Positions 33,229 through 42,237 of a DNA stretch of 61,861 nt are shown piece after piece. A program made the translations under genes and the position numbers. Numbering within the stretch: position 1 is the first letter of the stretch; every line of letters starts with the position of its first letter. Below the pieces are notes generated by a model. It was given only the letters and a program-made list of their open reading frames with translations. It ran no database searches and had not been told where the DNA came from. The stretch comes from Acidobacteriota bacterium (lineage in GTDB: Bacteria > Acidobacteriota > Vicinamibacteria > Vicinamibacterales > CAVVIG01). The stretch spans positions 1 to 61,861 of the forward strand of contig QHWB01000065.1 of the NCBI GenBank assembly GCA_003222395.1, given 5' to 3'.

Positions 33229-35373
33229 CTACGGAATCACCCGAAACGCGGCCAGCACGCGGTCGCTTCCTTCCGATAGCTCGATGACGTAATCGCCCGC
33301 CGCGAGCGGCGACAGCGCAAGCTGCGCCGTCATCCATCGCGATCCGTCGCTGTCGGTGCGAACAGCCGCCGTCACCGGAACGGCGAGGGCCTTCCCGGTG
33401 CGGTCGAGCAAACGGGCGGCGCGAGCCTCGTTCCCGAGCGTCGGGATCTCGACGCGGACCTGCTCGCTGCGGCGGAAGCGGAGATCGGCGGTCGCGACAT
33501 CACGATTGCCGGTCGACTGCCCGCGGCGGATCCAAATCGCGCCGGTCGCCCGCGGGCTCGGCGGCAGCGTGAGGTGAAGGGTGTCGCGCGTCAGGATCGT
33601 CGCGTCGACGCCGCGCGCGGCAACGCGGACGATGTACTCGCCTGGCTGGAGCGGGTGGTCTGCCACGAGGGTCGCGCGAAAGCTCCGCACGCTGGCGGCG
33701 ACAGTGGCGCGCGCGCTCGCGATCGACGGTCCCTCGGCCACCGCGAGCTCGAACGTCATCGACGCGCCGCCCTTCCATTGTTCGTTGAACTCGGCGGCGG
33801 CGCCGAGCTCGCCCTCGACCCAGACGGTTGCGACCGGCGGATCGCCCTTCCAGCCGGCGGCCGCCTGCATGCGGATCGGCACCTCGCGTCCGTAGGCAGC
33901 AAGCGGCGAGATCGCCGTCGCGATCGCGGCGGCTTCCGCATTCGCCTTTGCCGGCGCGGCGCCGGCGGCAGCGGTTGCGGCGGCAGCCATCACAGCGCCC
34001 GGCGTCGCGGCGAGATAGCCGCGGCGTGCGCGGACGTCGACGCCGCGCCGCTTCACGCGAACGGTGATCGCGTGAAACCGTCCGTCGAGTTTTCCGCTCG
34101 AGTAGTAGCCGAGCAAATAGTACGAGCTGAGGTCGTCGACGACGCGCCGCATCCCTTTCGACAGATCGTTCGAGTCGACGATGGCGAGGCCGTCGGTCGC
34201 CTCGGCCAGAGTCCGCAGCGAGGTGAGCCGCGCGCGCAACCGCGCTACATCCACTGTCAGTGGTGTGATCGTCGTCGAGCCGGTCGGCGGCGCGCCGGTC
34301 GTAACCTTCGAGATCGGCTCGTCGAACACCACGAGGCCGCGCGGATCGATGGGATAGAACGACACGTTGGCGGCGTTCGCTTCGTCGAGCAGCATCCGGA
34401 AGTGCCGGTCGTCGTCCATGTATGCGAGCGTCTGTCGATCGCGCTCGCACGCCATGTTCGATCGCTGTCCCGGCACCACTGGATCCGCGGTCGGCCTGCC
34501 AGACCGCGGATCGACGCCGATCGGCGGCAGCGACGGCGCCTGGCAGTACAGCTTGCGGGCGAGGGTTGGATCTTCACGAAACAGGCGCCAGCCGTCGGTG
34601 ATCGCAAGAATGGCTTTGCGTTCCTCGCGGACGCCGCGCAGATATCTGGCCAGATCCGACAACGCATCGAGTGTCAACTTCTCGCGCCGCCGCTCGATCA
34701 TCTCGTCTGCGACCCCGCGGTCGTCATCGGAGCACTGCCGACTCGGTCCGAAGCCGGGAAAGCACATGCGATAGTCGTCTTCCACCGGGTCCGTTGAATT
34801 GATCTGATTGCGTTCGCCCCACGTCCAGTAGCGCGCCAGGAATCCTTCGATCGTCGTCGTCTTTCGCGCGAATGTGATATCGGCGGCGGACATGTACGGC
34901 GTCATGACACCGACGAGATCCTCCGGACCGATCAGGCGATCGAGCGCTTCGACCAAGGGCTTCCGGATGTTGTGCGATCCGCCGACGTCGACGTGGTGCG
35001 TATCGAGAAAGACGACGAACACGCGCGCGCGAGGATTCTCCATCATCGCCCTGGATTCGCGGACGGTGTTCGGCTCGATTCGCGTGTCCTGAGGCCCCGC
35101 GGACCGGATGACGACGTGCTCGAATTGTTCGATTTTCTGCGCGACTCTTTCCTCGAGGATCTCGAAGTCGTCCTGCGTGAGGTCCATGACCGGCGCCCCG
35201 TTCAGTGTCGGATAGACGTCGACGCGAACGTAGTTGGCTTCGGTGCGGAACGTCGGACGCGGAGGTTGGGCAGGTTGTGGGTCCTGCAACGCCGCGGAAA
35301 TCCGGCTGAAACCGGCTGCCACGAGCGTCGCTGCCAGAGCGGTGTATCCGAGCGCGATCGCCGCGCGGCCCAT
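33229..35373 (-). CDS. VWFA-related acidobacterial-domain exported protein
   Basis: The protein has 714 residues. After an N-terminal hydrophobic segment (ALGYTALAATLVAAGFSRI) comes the characteristic opening TFRTEANYVRVDVYPTLNGAPVMDLTQDDFEILEE. A von Willebrand A-like fold follows (RVFVVFLDTHHVDVGG, KAILAITDGWRLF, VSFYPIDPRGLVVF, SSYYLLGYYSSGKLDGRFH, VRARRGYLA). The C-terminal third is beta-rich. This domain architecture is strongly expanded in Acidobacteriota. A role in surface adhesion or protein interaction is inferred. It lies 9 bp downstream of plsC in the same orientation. Confidence 0.85.
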   Translation of the reverse strand: MGRAAIALGYTALAATLVAAGFSRISAALQDPQPAQPPRPTFRTEANYVRVDVYPTLNGAPVMDLTQDDFEILEERVAQKIEQFEHVVIRSAGPQDTRIEPNTVRESRAMMENPRARVFVVFLDTHHVDVGGSHNIRKPLVEALDRLIGPEDLVGVMTPYMSAADITFARKTTTIEGFLARYWTWGERNQINSTDPVEDDYRMCFPGFGPSRQCSDDDRGVADEMIERRREKLTLDALSDLARYLRGVREERKAILAITDGWRLFREDPTLARKLYCQAPSLPPIGVDPRSGRPTADPVVPGQRSNMACERDRQTLAYMDDDRHFRMLLDEANAANVSFYPIDPRGLVVFDEPISKVTTGAPPTGSTTITPLTVDVARLRARLTSLRTLAEATDGLAIVDSNDLSKGMRRVVDDLSSYYLLGYYSSGKLDGRFHAITVRVKRRGVDVRARRGYLAATPGAVMAAAATAAAGAAPAKANAEAAAIATAISPLAAYGREVPIRMQAAAGWKGDPPVATVWVEGELGAAAEFNEQWKGGASMTFELAVAEGPSIASARATVAASVRSFRATLVADHPLQPGEYIVRVAARGVDATILTRDTLHLTLPPSPRATGAIWIRRGQSTGNRDVATADLRFRRSEQVRVEIPTLGNEARAARLLDRTGKALAVPVTAAVRTDSDGSRWMTAQLALSPLAAGDYVIELSEGSDRVLAAFRVIP

Positions 35374-35382
35374 CGCCGCAGT

Positions 35383-36105
35383 CTACACCGGACCTTGCGC
35401 GAGCAGCGCGGTGATCCGTTCGCGCGTCTTGGCGATCAGCGCGTTGCGATTGTCCAGCGTCAGTCCGGCGGTCTCGATCGGCTCGCCGACACGGATACTG
35501 ACGGTGACGGGCCTCACGATCCGGCTGCCCTTCCGCATGGCATCGCGTCCGCCCTGGACCGCGACCGGTACGATGGGCGCCTGTCCCTTGATTGCCATGA
35601 TGAAGCCGCCCTTCTTGAACGGCAGCAGCTCGGCCGTGCGACTGCGGGTACCCTCGGGAAAGATCAGAAAAGAGTTGCCGGCCCTTAGCGACGCCGCGCC
35701 CGCTTCGATCGATCGCAGCGCCGCTTCCTTGTTGCGGCGATCGACCGGGATGAACCCCCCGACGCGAAACGCCCGGGCCAGGAGCGGCAGCGCGTTCAGC
35801 TCCGCCTTGTAGAGGATGTGCGTCCGCGGATGCAGCGCCTCGAACAGCACCGGCGGGTCGACGTTGCTCTGATGGTTCGAGCAGAAAACGACCGCCCGAT
35901 CGCGTGGAATGTGCTCGGCGCCGGCCACGCGGTATTTGATGCCGCTCAATCCGAGCGCGAGGCGGACGCCGCAGTGGCCGAGAAAGTACAGGAAATTTTT
36001 CGCGCCGAACAAAATGGCGAGCGCCATCCCGAGGGGCGCTGCGATCAGAACGTAGAGGGAAACGGCGAGATAAGTGGCGAGAGAACGGACGGCCGCGATG
36101 AACAC
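35383..36105 (-). CDS. plsC: 1-acyl-sn-glycerol-3-phosphate acyltransferase
   Basis: The protein has 240 residues from a GTG at 36105. The N-terminal hydrophobic anchor (LYVLIAAPLGMALAILFG) is followed by PlsC blocks: SNHQSNVDPPVL (HX4D catalytic motif), GGFIPVDRRN, LIFPEGTRSRT and VPVAVQGG. It transfers an acyl chain to lysophosphatidic acid in phospholipid synthesis at the inner membrane. TATGAT lies 9 nt before the GTG and there is no Shine-Dalgarno. The VWA gene follows closely. Confidence 0.93.
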   Translation of the reverse strand: MFIAAVRSLATYLAVSLYVLIAAPLGMALAILFGAKNFLYFLGHCGVRLALGLSGIKYRVAGAEHIPRDRAVVFCSNHQSNVDPPVLFEALHPRTHILYKAELNALPLLARAFRVGGFIPVDRRNKEAALRSIEAGAASLRAGNSFLIFPEGTRSRTAELLPFKKGGFIMAIKGQAPIVPVAVQGGRDAMRKGSRIVRPVTVSIRVGEPIETAGLTLDNRNALIAKTRERITALLAQGPV

Positions 36106-36114
36106 GCGGCCGCC

Positions 36115-36120
36115 ATCATA
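36115..36120 (-). promoter_or_regulatory. -10 element of plsC
   Basis: The minus strand reads TATGAT, ending 9 nt before the GTG at 36105, in the 34-bp gap after carD. Confidence 0.4.
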
Positions 36121-36139
36121 AACGAAACAGAACGATCGA

Positions 36140-36733
36140 CTACGACGCGCGGGCGGTGCGGCGGCTGTTGTTCGCCGTCGCGCGCGGGGCGGCTTTCACA
36201 ACCTTCGCGCGAGCAGGCGCGGCCGCGGCGCGCGAGGCCTTGACCGTGAGGCAGCGCTCGAGCGCGCGATCGACGCGCCCCTCGATCGCCGCCGCCGATT
36301 CGCGCATCACCTCGGAAATTTCCGACACGACGAGGAATCTGGCGCGATCGAGCATCCGCTTCTCGCGGAACGAGAGGCTCTTCGATTTCGAGAGGAACGT
36401 GAGGCTCTTGAGCACGTCGGCGACCTCGTAGATCGAGCCGCTGCGCATCTTGTCCGAGTTGTCCTTGAACCGGCCTTTCCAATTCTGATGGTTGTCAATC
36501 TTGCCGTCGCCGAGCAGCCCGAACAGGCGCTCGACTTCATCGTCGTTGATGGCGCGGCGGAGGCCGACGCCGTCGACGTTGGCCAGCGGCACGAGCACAG
36601 TCGTGTCGTTGGCGACGATGCGGAGATGATAGAAACCGCAGGTGGTACCGAGGATGGTTTTTTCTTCAATGCGCTCGACGATCCCGAGACCATGGTTCGG
36701 GTAGATGACCTTGTCGCCGATCTCAAATGTCAC
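36140..36733 (-). CDS. carD: CarD-family RNA-polymerase-binding transcription regulator
   Basis: The protein has 197 residues. The GTG at 36733 is chosen because AGGGGG lies a few nt upstream and the product then begins MTFEIGDKVIYPNHGLGIVERIEEKTI, the Tudor-like RNAP-interaction domain of CarD/CdnL. The helical DNA-binding domain follows (SIYEVADVLKSLTFLSKSKSLSFREKRMLDRARFL). The C-terminal tail is Ala/Arg/Lys-rich (about 165-197), as in other basic-tailed CarD proteins. It stabilises open promoter complexes. A TATATA patch lies upstream at about 36760. Confidence 0.93.
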   Translation of the reverse strand: MTFEIGDKVIYPNHGLGIVERIEEKTILGTTCGFYHLRIVANDTTVLVPLANVDGVGLRRAINDDEVERLFGLLGDGKIDNHQNWKGRFKDNSDKMRSGSIYEVADVLKSLTFLSKSKSLSFREKRMLDRARFLVVSEISEVMRESAAAIEGRVDRALERCLTVKASRAAAAPARAKVVKAAPRATANNSRRTARAS

Positions 36734-36822
36734 GGTTCCCCCTGTAGGAAGCGCTATATATGGAAGGCTGAAACGGCACCGGCAGTCCATTCAGTATAGC
36801 CGACTCCTGATCGCGAATCAAC

Positions 36823-36851
36823 GCAAAATGGCCTGAAATCGGCCATTTTGC
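36823..36851. terminator. Strong hairpin, probably bidirectional terminator
   Basis: GCAAAATGGCC and GGCCATTTTGC form a perfect 11-bp stem with a 7-nt loop (36834-36840). T/A runs flank the GC core on both strands. It lies between the stop of the secreted-protein gene at 36975 and the carD promoter, so it most likely ends the former. Confidence 0.6.
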
Positions 36852-36974
36852 AGCATTTTGCACATGACGCCGAGCTGGCATTTGCCGCACCTTAAGTCCA
36901 TGTGCGCTGCGAAGTTGTACGAGAAAATCGTGAAGATGCCCTCGGCGAGACGACCGAAGCGAGCTACCTCAACA

Positions 36975-37430
36975 TTAGTGCGAAGACAGCTTCGAGCGGC
37001 TGAGAGTCACGAACCAGCTTTCGCAGTCTTCGCGCGATCCGCCGGCGAGCACGACCTCGAGGTGGATGCCGTTGACGTCCCAGACGTGCTTTGCGTTGTT
37101 GCCGACGACCTCAACCGTGAATGGATGGAGGAGATTCTCGGCGGAGTTGTGCATTCGATGCTCGTCCTGAACGCCGCGAAACAGCGCGAACTCGTGGTAC
37201 GGACCCATGTGCAGCTCGAACGGCTGCATGCCGGGCCAGCGTCCGTCGTAGACGCGTTCGGCATATTGGCCGTCCGCTTCGCGGCACGACTGCCAGTTGC
37301 CCTCCAGCATTGCGCGCGAGCGATCGGTGAATGGCCTGAACAACTGTGCGTGGCCGAGCGTCGCGGTGCCAAGGCAGGCAGCGACCGTGAAGACTGCAAT
37401 TCGTTGCCAACTCGCCTCTTGCCGCATCAT
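36975..37430 (-). CDS. Small secreted protein of unknown function
   Basis: The protein has 151 residues. The signal peptide covers about residues 1-28 (WQRIAVFTVAACLGTATLGHAQ). The mature part is acidic and aromatic (GNWQSCREADGQYAERVYDGRWPGMQPFELHMG split across beta segments), with two Cys (SCREAD, EDCESW) that could form a disulfide. No known motif was recognised. A weak GAGGG lies 8 nt before the double ATG. Confidence 0.6.
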   Translation of the reverse strand: MMRQEASWQRIAVFTVAACLGTATLGHAQLFRPFTDRSRAMLEGNWQSCREADGQYAERVYDGRWPGMQPFELHMGPYHEFALFRGVQDEHRMHNSAENLLHPFTVEVVGNNAKHVWDVNGIHLEVVLAGGSREDCESWFVTLSRSKLSSH

Positions 37431-37498
37431 CGAACGAGCCCTCCGGTATCGGCGAGTGCAAAGATGCGGCCCGTCGACGGTCGAGGAGCGGCGGCTGA

Positions 37499-37504
37499 TA
37501 TGAT
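37499..37504 (+). promoter_or_regulatory. Extended -10 of the PpiC-type lipoprotein gene
   Basis: TATGAT preceded by TGA ends 9 nt before the ATG at 37514. No Shine-Dalgarno is present. Confidence 0.5.
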
Positions 37505-37513
37505 GGATTGTTT

Positions 37514-38563
37514 ATGAAGATCACTTTTGCGCCACTGATCGCGCTCGGACTCATTGCCTCGCTGGCCTCCTGCAAGAAGGGGACACCCGCATCAAACTCT
37601 ACGGCCTCCGCGGCCAGCCCGACAGCCGGCCCACAGCGTCAGCCTGTCGCGACAGCGCCAATCAAGCCGATGCCGGCGCAGATCCCTGCCGTGTTGGCGC
37701 GGGTCAACGGCGAGGTGATCGAGAAGTGGGAGTTCGACAGCGCAGTCAAGCGGATCGAGGCGCGCGCCGGTGCACCGCTGCCCGCCGACAAACGCGATGA
37801 GGTGCTGCGGGGCGTGCTCGATCGGCTGGTGGCATTCCATCTCCTCGAGCAGGAATCACGCAATCGCAAGATCGAAGTGACCGACGCGGAAGTCGACGCG
37901 CGCATCGGCGACATCCGCCGCAGCTTCCCGAACGAACAGGCGTTCGCGGAGAGCATGAGCGCTCAGGGACTCACCGTCGATCACGTGCGGCAGCAGTCGC
38001 GCGCGCAGCTGCAGGTCTCGAAGATCATCGACGCGGAGATCGCGTCGACGGCGTTGGTGCAGGAGAGTGACATTGGCGCGTTCTACGAACAGAACCTGCC
38101 GCGTTTCAAACAGGACGAGAGCGTTCACGCGAGTCACATTCTGATCGCCGCATCCGAGAACGCCACGCCTGGGCAGAAAGCGGAGGCGCGCAGCAAGGCG
38201 CAATCGCTGTTGCGGAAGGTGCGCGGCGGCGCCGATTTCGCGACCGTTGCGCGCGCCGAATCGCAGGATCCCGGCACCGCGCAAAATGGCGGCGATCTCG
38301 GCTTCTTCGCGAAGGGACGGATGACGCCTGCATTCGAAGCGGCGGCGTTCAAGCTGAAGGCCGGCGAGATCAGCGGCGTTGTCGAAACCCCATTCGGTTT
38401 TCACATCATCAGAGTGCACGAGCGCCGCGCGCCCCGCACCGCGACGCTCGCCGAGGTCAGCGGCCAGATCAAACAGTTCCTCGAGCAGGGACGCCGCGAC
38501 CAGAAGCTGGAGACGTTCATCCAGCAGGTCCGCGGGAAGAGTAAGATCGACATTCTTGTGTAG
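37514..38563 (+). CDS. Peptidyl-prolyl isomerase lipoprotein (PpiC/SurA/PrsA type)
   Basis: The protein has 349 residues. A lipoprotein signal ends in LASCKKG, so Cys about 21 would be lipidated. An Ala/Pro linker precedes a SurA_N-like helical chaperone region (about 55-190: LARVNGEVIEKWEFDSAVKRIE, LDRLVAFHLLEQESRNRKIEV). The parvulin domain (about 195-300) contains HASHILIAASEN, GADFATVARAESQDPGTAQNGGDLGFFAKGRM and ETPFGFHIIRV. It assists folding of exported or outer-membrane proteins. The TATGAT box supports ATG 37514 over the TTG two codons earlier. Confidence 0.92.
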   Translation: MKITFAPLIALGLIASLASCKKGTPASNSTASAASPTAGPQRQPVATAPIKPMPAQIPAVLARVNGEVIEKWEFDSAVKRIEARAGAPLPADKRDEVLRGVLDRLVAFHLLEQESRNRKIEVTDAEVDARIGDIRRSFPNEQAFAESMSAQGLTVDHVRQQSRAQLQVSKIIDAEIASTALVQESDIGAFYEQNLPRFKQDESVHASHILIAASENATPGQKAEARSKAQSLLRKVRGGADFATVARAESQDPGTAQNGGDLGFFAKGRMTPAFEAAAFKLKAGEISGVVETPFGFHIIRVHERRAPRTATLAEVSGQIKQFLEQGRRDQKLETFIQQVRGKSKIDILV

Positions 38564-38643
38564 AGGTCACGCGTCAGAGGCCAACGGTCAGGCTCGAGCC
38601 ACCGGTAGACGGCCAGAGCTCGAGGTCAGGTCAGACGCAAGAT

Positions 38644-38732
38644 GCCGGAGTGGTGAAACTGGCAGACGCGCGGGACTCAAAATCCCGTGGGGTTCACTCC
38701 CCGTGAGGGTTCGATTCCCTCCTCCGGCACCA
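38644..38732 (+). tRNA. tRNA-Leu (anticodon CAA)
   Basis: The acceptor stem GCCGGAG pairs with CTCCGGC, followed by A and an encoded CCA. The anticodon loop CTCAAAA sits in a CGGGA/TCCCG stem, giving anticodon CAA (reads UUG). A long variable arm (GTGGGGTTCACTCCCCGT region) marks a class II tRNA, and GGTTCGATTCC is the T-loop. The whole gene is 89 nt with CCA. Confidence 0.95.
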
Positions 38733-38903
38733 TCCGCTCGCCTCCGACGAGCCCTCGGATTGGTAGCCCTCACGCTACCGTCGGCGCAGCTTCGGTGCAA
38801 ACCATTTGGCCGTTGGGCGAGCTTCGGTTGAAATACCGTTCTGATCCGTAAGCCCAATCAACGCTTTGCGGCGCGCCTTCGTCTAAGGCGACCGGAGGGA
38901 TGC

Positions 38904-39680
38904 ATGCGCCGAGTTCTCGCCTTCACCCTTGTCGCTCTGTCGTTTGTCGTCGACGCGACCGCGCAGGCGACTTTCCAGTGGAGCGGTCAGCTCACCTCGG
39001 GTCAGACCATCGAAATCAAAGGAATCAATGGCGACGTTCGCGCGACACCGTCCTCTTCCGGACAAGTGGAAGTCACCGCCACGAAGTCGGCGCGCAGAAG
39101 TAACCCGGCCGATGTCCGCGTCGACGTCGTGCCACACGGCGGCGGCGTAACGATCTGCGCTGTCTACCCGGATGTTCCTGGTAAGGAGCCGAACCGGTGC
39201 GATCCCAGCGGCACGAGCCGCTCGTCGACGCGCGACAACGATACGGTCGTCCATTTCGAGGTGCGCGTGCCGGCTGGCGTGGCCTTCGTCGGACGAACGG
39301 TGAACGGCGAAGTCAACGCCGAATCGCTGCAGGCGGACGTGGAGGCGCACACCGTCAACGGATCGATTCGCGTGTCGACGACAGGACTGGCCGTCGCAAG
39401 CACGGTGAACGGATCGGTCAACGTGACGGCCGGCCGCGCCGATTGGCCGGGTGAGGCGGAGTTCAAGACCGTGAACGGCGGCATCACGCTGACGCTGCCC
39501 GGAGCGTTCGACGCCGAGCTGCGCGCAGAAACCTTGAACGGCAGCATCACGACCGATTTTCCGATGACCGTCACCGGCCAGGTCAGTCCGCGGCGTCTGC
39601 GCGGCACCATCGGGAACGGCGGTCACCAACTCGTGTTGTCGACGGTCAACGGAAGCATCAAGCTGCTCCGAGCCCGGTAG
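38904..39680 (+). CDS. Exported DUF4097-like beta-repeat protein
   Basis: The protein has 258 residues. Signal peptide MRRVLAFTLVALSFVVDATA; a GGAGGG ribosome site precedes the ATG. The mature protein is a repeated beta-strand array with recurring TVNGS/TVNGE/TLNGS motifs every 20 or so residues (about 125-255), typical of DUF4097/head-domain adhesin-like solenoids. No catalytic residues were seen. Such proteins are often near anti-sigma or envelope genes, but none is here. Confidence 0.75.
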   Translation: MRRVLAFTLVALSFVVDATAQATFQWSGQLTSGQTIEIKGINGDVRATPSSSGQVEVTATKSARRSNPADVRVDVVPHGGGVTICAVYPDVPGKEPNRCDPSGTSRSSTRDNDTVVHFEVRVPAGVAFVGRTVNGEVNAESLQADVEAHTVNGSIRVSTTGLAVASTVNGSVNVTAGRADWPGEAEFKTVNGGITLTLPGAFDAELRAETLNGSITTDFPMTVTGQVSPRRLRGTIGNGGHQLVLSTVNGSIKLLRAR

Positions 39681-39704
39681 CGCTCCGCGTCAAGGAGCGG
39701 AGCG
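39681..39704. terminator. Hairpin between convergent genes
   Basis: CGCTCCGC and GCGGAGCG form a perfect 8-bp stem with an 8-nt loop right after the DUF4097-like gene, facing the convergent coiled-coil gene. Confidence 0.5.
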
Positions 39705-39712
39705 ACGGTCGA

Positions 39713-40246
39713 CTAGCGAATCGTCAACTGCCGCTCGATTTCGTCCAGACGCGAGTTGAAGTCGACCCACCGGCTCTGCTCGGTGGCGAGCTGGTTCACC
39801 ACTTCGGTTTCCTGCGCCTCGAGCTGTTGCTGTTCCTGATCCGCTTGCCGGATCGTGCGCGCCAGAGCGCGGCACTCGTTCTGGAGCGACGCGAGATGAT
39901 CGTTGACGACCGCGGGAGCTGCCAGCGTCTGCTCGCATTGGTTCAACTGACTCGCCATGTCCGCGCGGCCCGACCTCTGCGTCGTCAGTTGCCGACGCAG
40001 ATCGGTCAGCTGTCCTGACAACACGTTGATCCGCTGCTCCTGCGATTGCAGCCGCGCGATGAGAAGCTGAGCGCGAATGCCGGTGCTTGCCGCGTGGTTC
40101 ACATCTGCCCGCAGCGCGCGCACTTCCTGGAGGAGCGGATCGCCGGCTGCGTTCGACGCCGACTGCGCGGCGACGATCGCCATCCCGCCGATCGCGACCA
40201 CGGCCGCGGCAATCAGGATTCGACGCAAGAATTTCGAAGTCGCCAT
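39713..40246 (-). CDS. Membrane-anchored or secreted coiled-coil protein
   Basis: The protein has 177 residues. An N-terminal hydrophobic segment (ILIAAAVVAIGGMAIVAAQ) acts as anchor or signal. The remainder is a long heptad-like coiled coil rich in Gln/Glu/Leu (LLQEVRALRADVN, RQADQEQQQLEAQETEVVNQ). Two Cys (QCEQT and ECRAL) could crosslink. No family was recognised. It begins 3 nt after the stop of the small DUF5519-like gene in the purA operon, with AGGAGG before its ATG. Confidence 0.65.
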   Translation of the reverse strand: MATSKFLRRILIAAAVVAIGGMAIVAAQSASNAAGDPLLQEVRALRADVNHAASTGIRAQLLIARLQSQEQRINVLSGQLTDLRRQLTTQRSGRADMASQLNQCEQTLAAPAVVNDHLASLQNECRALARTIRQADQEQQQLEAQETEVVNQLATEQSRWVDFNSRLDEIERQLTIR

Positions 40247-40249
40247 CGT

Positions 40250-40594
40250 TCATCCTCCTGATGCCGAATTCCGACTCCACGGACGCAGGTAGCTCAAACG
40301 AAACAGCGCGATGACGGCCGCCACATCGTCGGGACCGCGAATGCGCCGGCTCACCCATCCACTCTGCGGGAGGACGTGATGCGGCTCGGCGCGTCCCGAC
40401 GCCACCAGTTCTTCGCGTACCTTCACCGGAAACGGCAGATCCGCGAGGCGATCGCCGTGCAGATGACCGATTTCGCGTCGACCGACGCGGAACTCGATTC
40501 CACCGAAACGGTGCGGTCGCACGATGATGCCGTCCCAACTCGCGACTTCGCGTTCGATCTGTTTGGAGAGGCCGTCGGTCATACCGGACCGCAT
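40250..40594 (-). CDS. Small DUF5519/luciferase-like-fold protein
   Basis: The protein has 114 residues from an ATG at 40594 that overlaps the purA stop as TGATG. An internal ATG at 40582 would give MTDGLSKQIEREV. The sequence IVVRPHRFGG-like core (GIIVRPHRFGGIEFRVGRREIGHLHGDRLADLPFP), then HHVLPQSGWVSRRI and VAAVIALFRLSY, matches the small family annotated as luciferase-domain/DUF5519. Its biochemical role is unknown. It is coupled to purA and to the coiled-coil gene. Confidence 0.65.
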   Translation of the reverse strand: MRSGMTDGLSKQIEREVASWDGIIVRPHRFGGIEFRVGRREIGHLHGDRLADLPFPVKVREELVASGRAEPHHVLPQSGWVSRRIRGPDDVAAVIALFRLSYLRPWSRNSASGG

Positions 40595-41868
40595 CAGCGA
40601 GTCATCAGCGCTTCGCGTTCCGCCCCGACCGAGACGAATCTCACCGGCACGCGAATGAGATCTTCGATCGTCTCGACATAGCGGCAGGCCGCCTCGGGCA
40701 GATCGGCGAAGCGGCGCGCGGACGCGATGTCGGCGGACCATCCTTCCATCTCGGTGTAGACCGGCTTCGCCACGCGCAGCTCCGGCACGAGCGGAAAATG
40801 ATCGACGCGCCGGCCGTTGATCTCGTAGTGCGTGCAGATTTTGAGCGGCCCTTCGCCGGAGAGATTGTCCAGTTTCGTGAGCGCAACTTCCGTCGCACCC
40901 TGAACGCGGACGCCGTAGCGCGTTGCGACCGCGTCGAAGTGGCCGATGCGGCGCGGACGACCGGTCGCCGCGCCGAACTCGCCCGTGCGATTCCGGAACT
41001 TGTCGGCCGCTTCGCCGTGAATCTCCGTCACGAACGGCCCCTCGCCCACGCATGTCGAAAACGCCTTCACGACGGCCGTCACCGTCGTCGGCGCATGAGC
41101 GAAGAGTCCGCCGCCCACTGCCGCGAACGCCGCGAGCGGACTCGACGACGTGGTGTACGGATAGATGCCGTAGAAAATGTCGCGCAGCGACCCGAGCTGC
41201 GCTTCGAGCAGAATCGTCTTGTTCGCCCTGGCTGCGGCTTCCAGGTAATCGACCGTATCGCAGATGTGCGGCAGCAGCCGCTTGCCGTGCATCGTCGCCC
41301 AGTCGCACATGTCGTCGAGATTCGCCGGCGGCTGGCCGTACACGCGTTCGAACAGGCTGTTCTTCAACTCGAGCGTGCGGCGCAGCTGATCGCGCAGGTA
41401 ATCCGGATGGCGCAGCGCGCCCACCTGCACGCCGTACTTCATGTAGCGATCGCCGTACACCGGCGCGATTCCCTGCACCGTCGATCCGAACTTTTCTTTG
41501 CCGAGCCGCTGCTCCTCGTACAGATCCTGCAGCTTGTGAAATGGGAAGCAGATGCATGCGCGATCGGAGACTTTCAGATTCTCAGGACCGATGTGCACAC
41601 CCTTGCCCGAGAGATACTGAATTTCGTCCGCGAGCGCTTCGAGATTGACGACCGTTCCGGGACCGACGATGTTGGCGACGCCCGGGTAGAAGATGCCGGA
41701 GGGGACAAGGCGAAGCGCGAACTTGCCGCGATCGTTGACGACTGTGTGTCCTGCGTTGTGCCCGCCCTGATACCGCACCACGCAGTCTGCGTCCTTCGCG
41801 AAGTAATCGACCATGCGGCCTTTGCCCTCATCGCCCCAGTTGCCGCCGACCACGATCCGAACGGGCAT
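40594..41868 (-). CDS. purA: Adenylosuccinate synthetase
   Basis: The protein has 424 residues, full length. The P-loop region is GGNWGDEGKGRMVDYFAKDAD with the catalytic Asp; RYQGGHNAGHTVV follows with the catalytic His. Further blocks are GPGTVVNLEAL, STVQGIAPVYGDR and LLEAQLGSLRDIFYGIYPYTTSS. It converts IMP and Asp to adenylosuccinate in AMP synthesis, using GTP. AAAGGAGAAGG lies upstream of the ATG. It heads a three-gene unit ending with the coiled-coil gene. Confidence 0.97.
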   Translation of the reverse strand: MPVRIVVGGNWGDEGKGRMVDYFAKDADCVVRYQGGHNAGHTVVNDRGKFALRLVPSGIFYPGVANIVGPGTVVNLEALADEIQYLSGKGVHIGPENLKVSDRACICFPFHKLQDLYEEQRLGKEKFGSTVQGIAPVYGDRYMKYGVQVGALRHPDYLRDQLRRTLELKNSLFERVYGQPPANLDDMCDWATMHGKRLLPHICDTVDYLEAAARANKTILLEAQLGSLRDIFYGIYPYTTSSSPLAAFAAVGGGLFAHAPTTVTAVVKAFSTCVGEGPFVTEIHGEAADKFRNRTGEFGAATGRPRRIGHFDAVATRYGVRVQGATEVALTKLDNLSGEGPLKICTHYEINGRRVDHFPLVPELRVAKPVYTEMEGWSADIASARRFADLPEAACRYVETIEDLIRVPVRFVSVGAEREALMTR

Positions 41869-42237
41869 TCCTTCTCCTTTGAACCCTCACATGAAAGCTC
41901 ACATCTTCACAGGTTCACCCGTGGCTGACAATGCGTGCCCCTCGTTTCGCCGAACGCCACTAGGTCCGATGGCCTAACAGAGAACACGGACCGACATAAC
42001 GGAACATCTGTCAGACAAGTCGATGATTGACACAGGTTTACTGTTCGAGCTCCGACCGTCGGCTCCTCCGACGTGTCCCGTTCTGAAGCTGCGACGTGTG
42101 AGAGCCTTCGAGCGCGAATCGACATCAAAGGACTTGTTTCCAGAGATTTAAGACATGTCTGTCGAACGCGGCATGGTTCATGGTAGGAGAGGGCGCTCCT
42201 CTATTTCATATTTCAGCGGAGCCGTCAGCATCGAACC
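41869..42237. other. Intergenic region between divergent purA and gspE-like genes
   Basis: About 370 bp of lower GC content and no coding signal. It must hold the purA promoter and that of the ATPase gene. Close to the latter, AGGAG-AGGGCG-CTCCT (about 42183-42199) can form a small hairpin, followed by TATTTCATATTTC. No riboswitch was recognised. Confidence 0.4.
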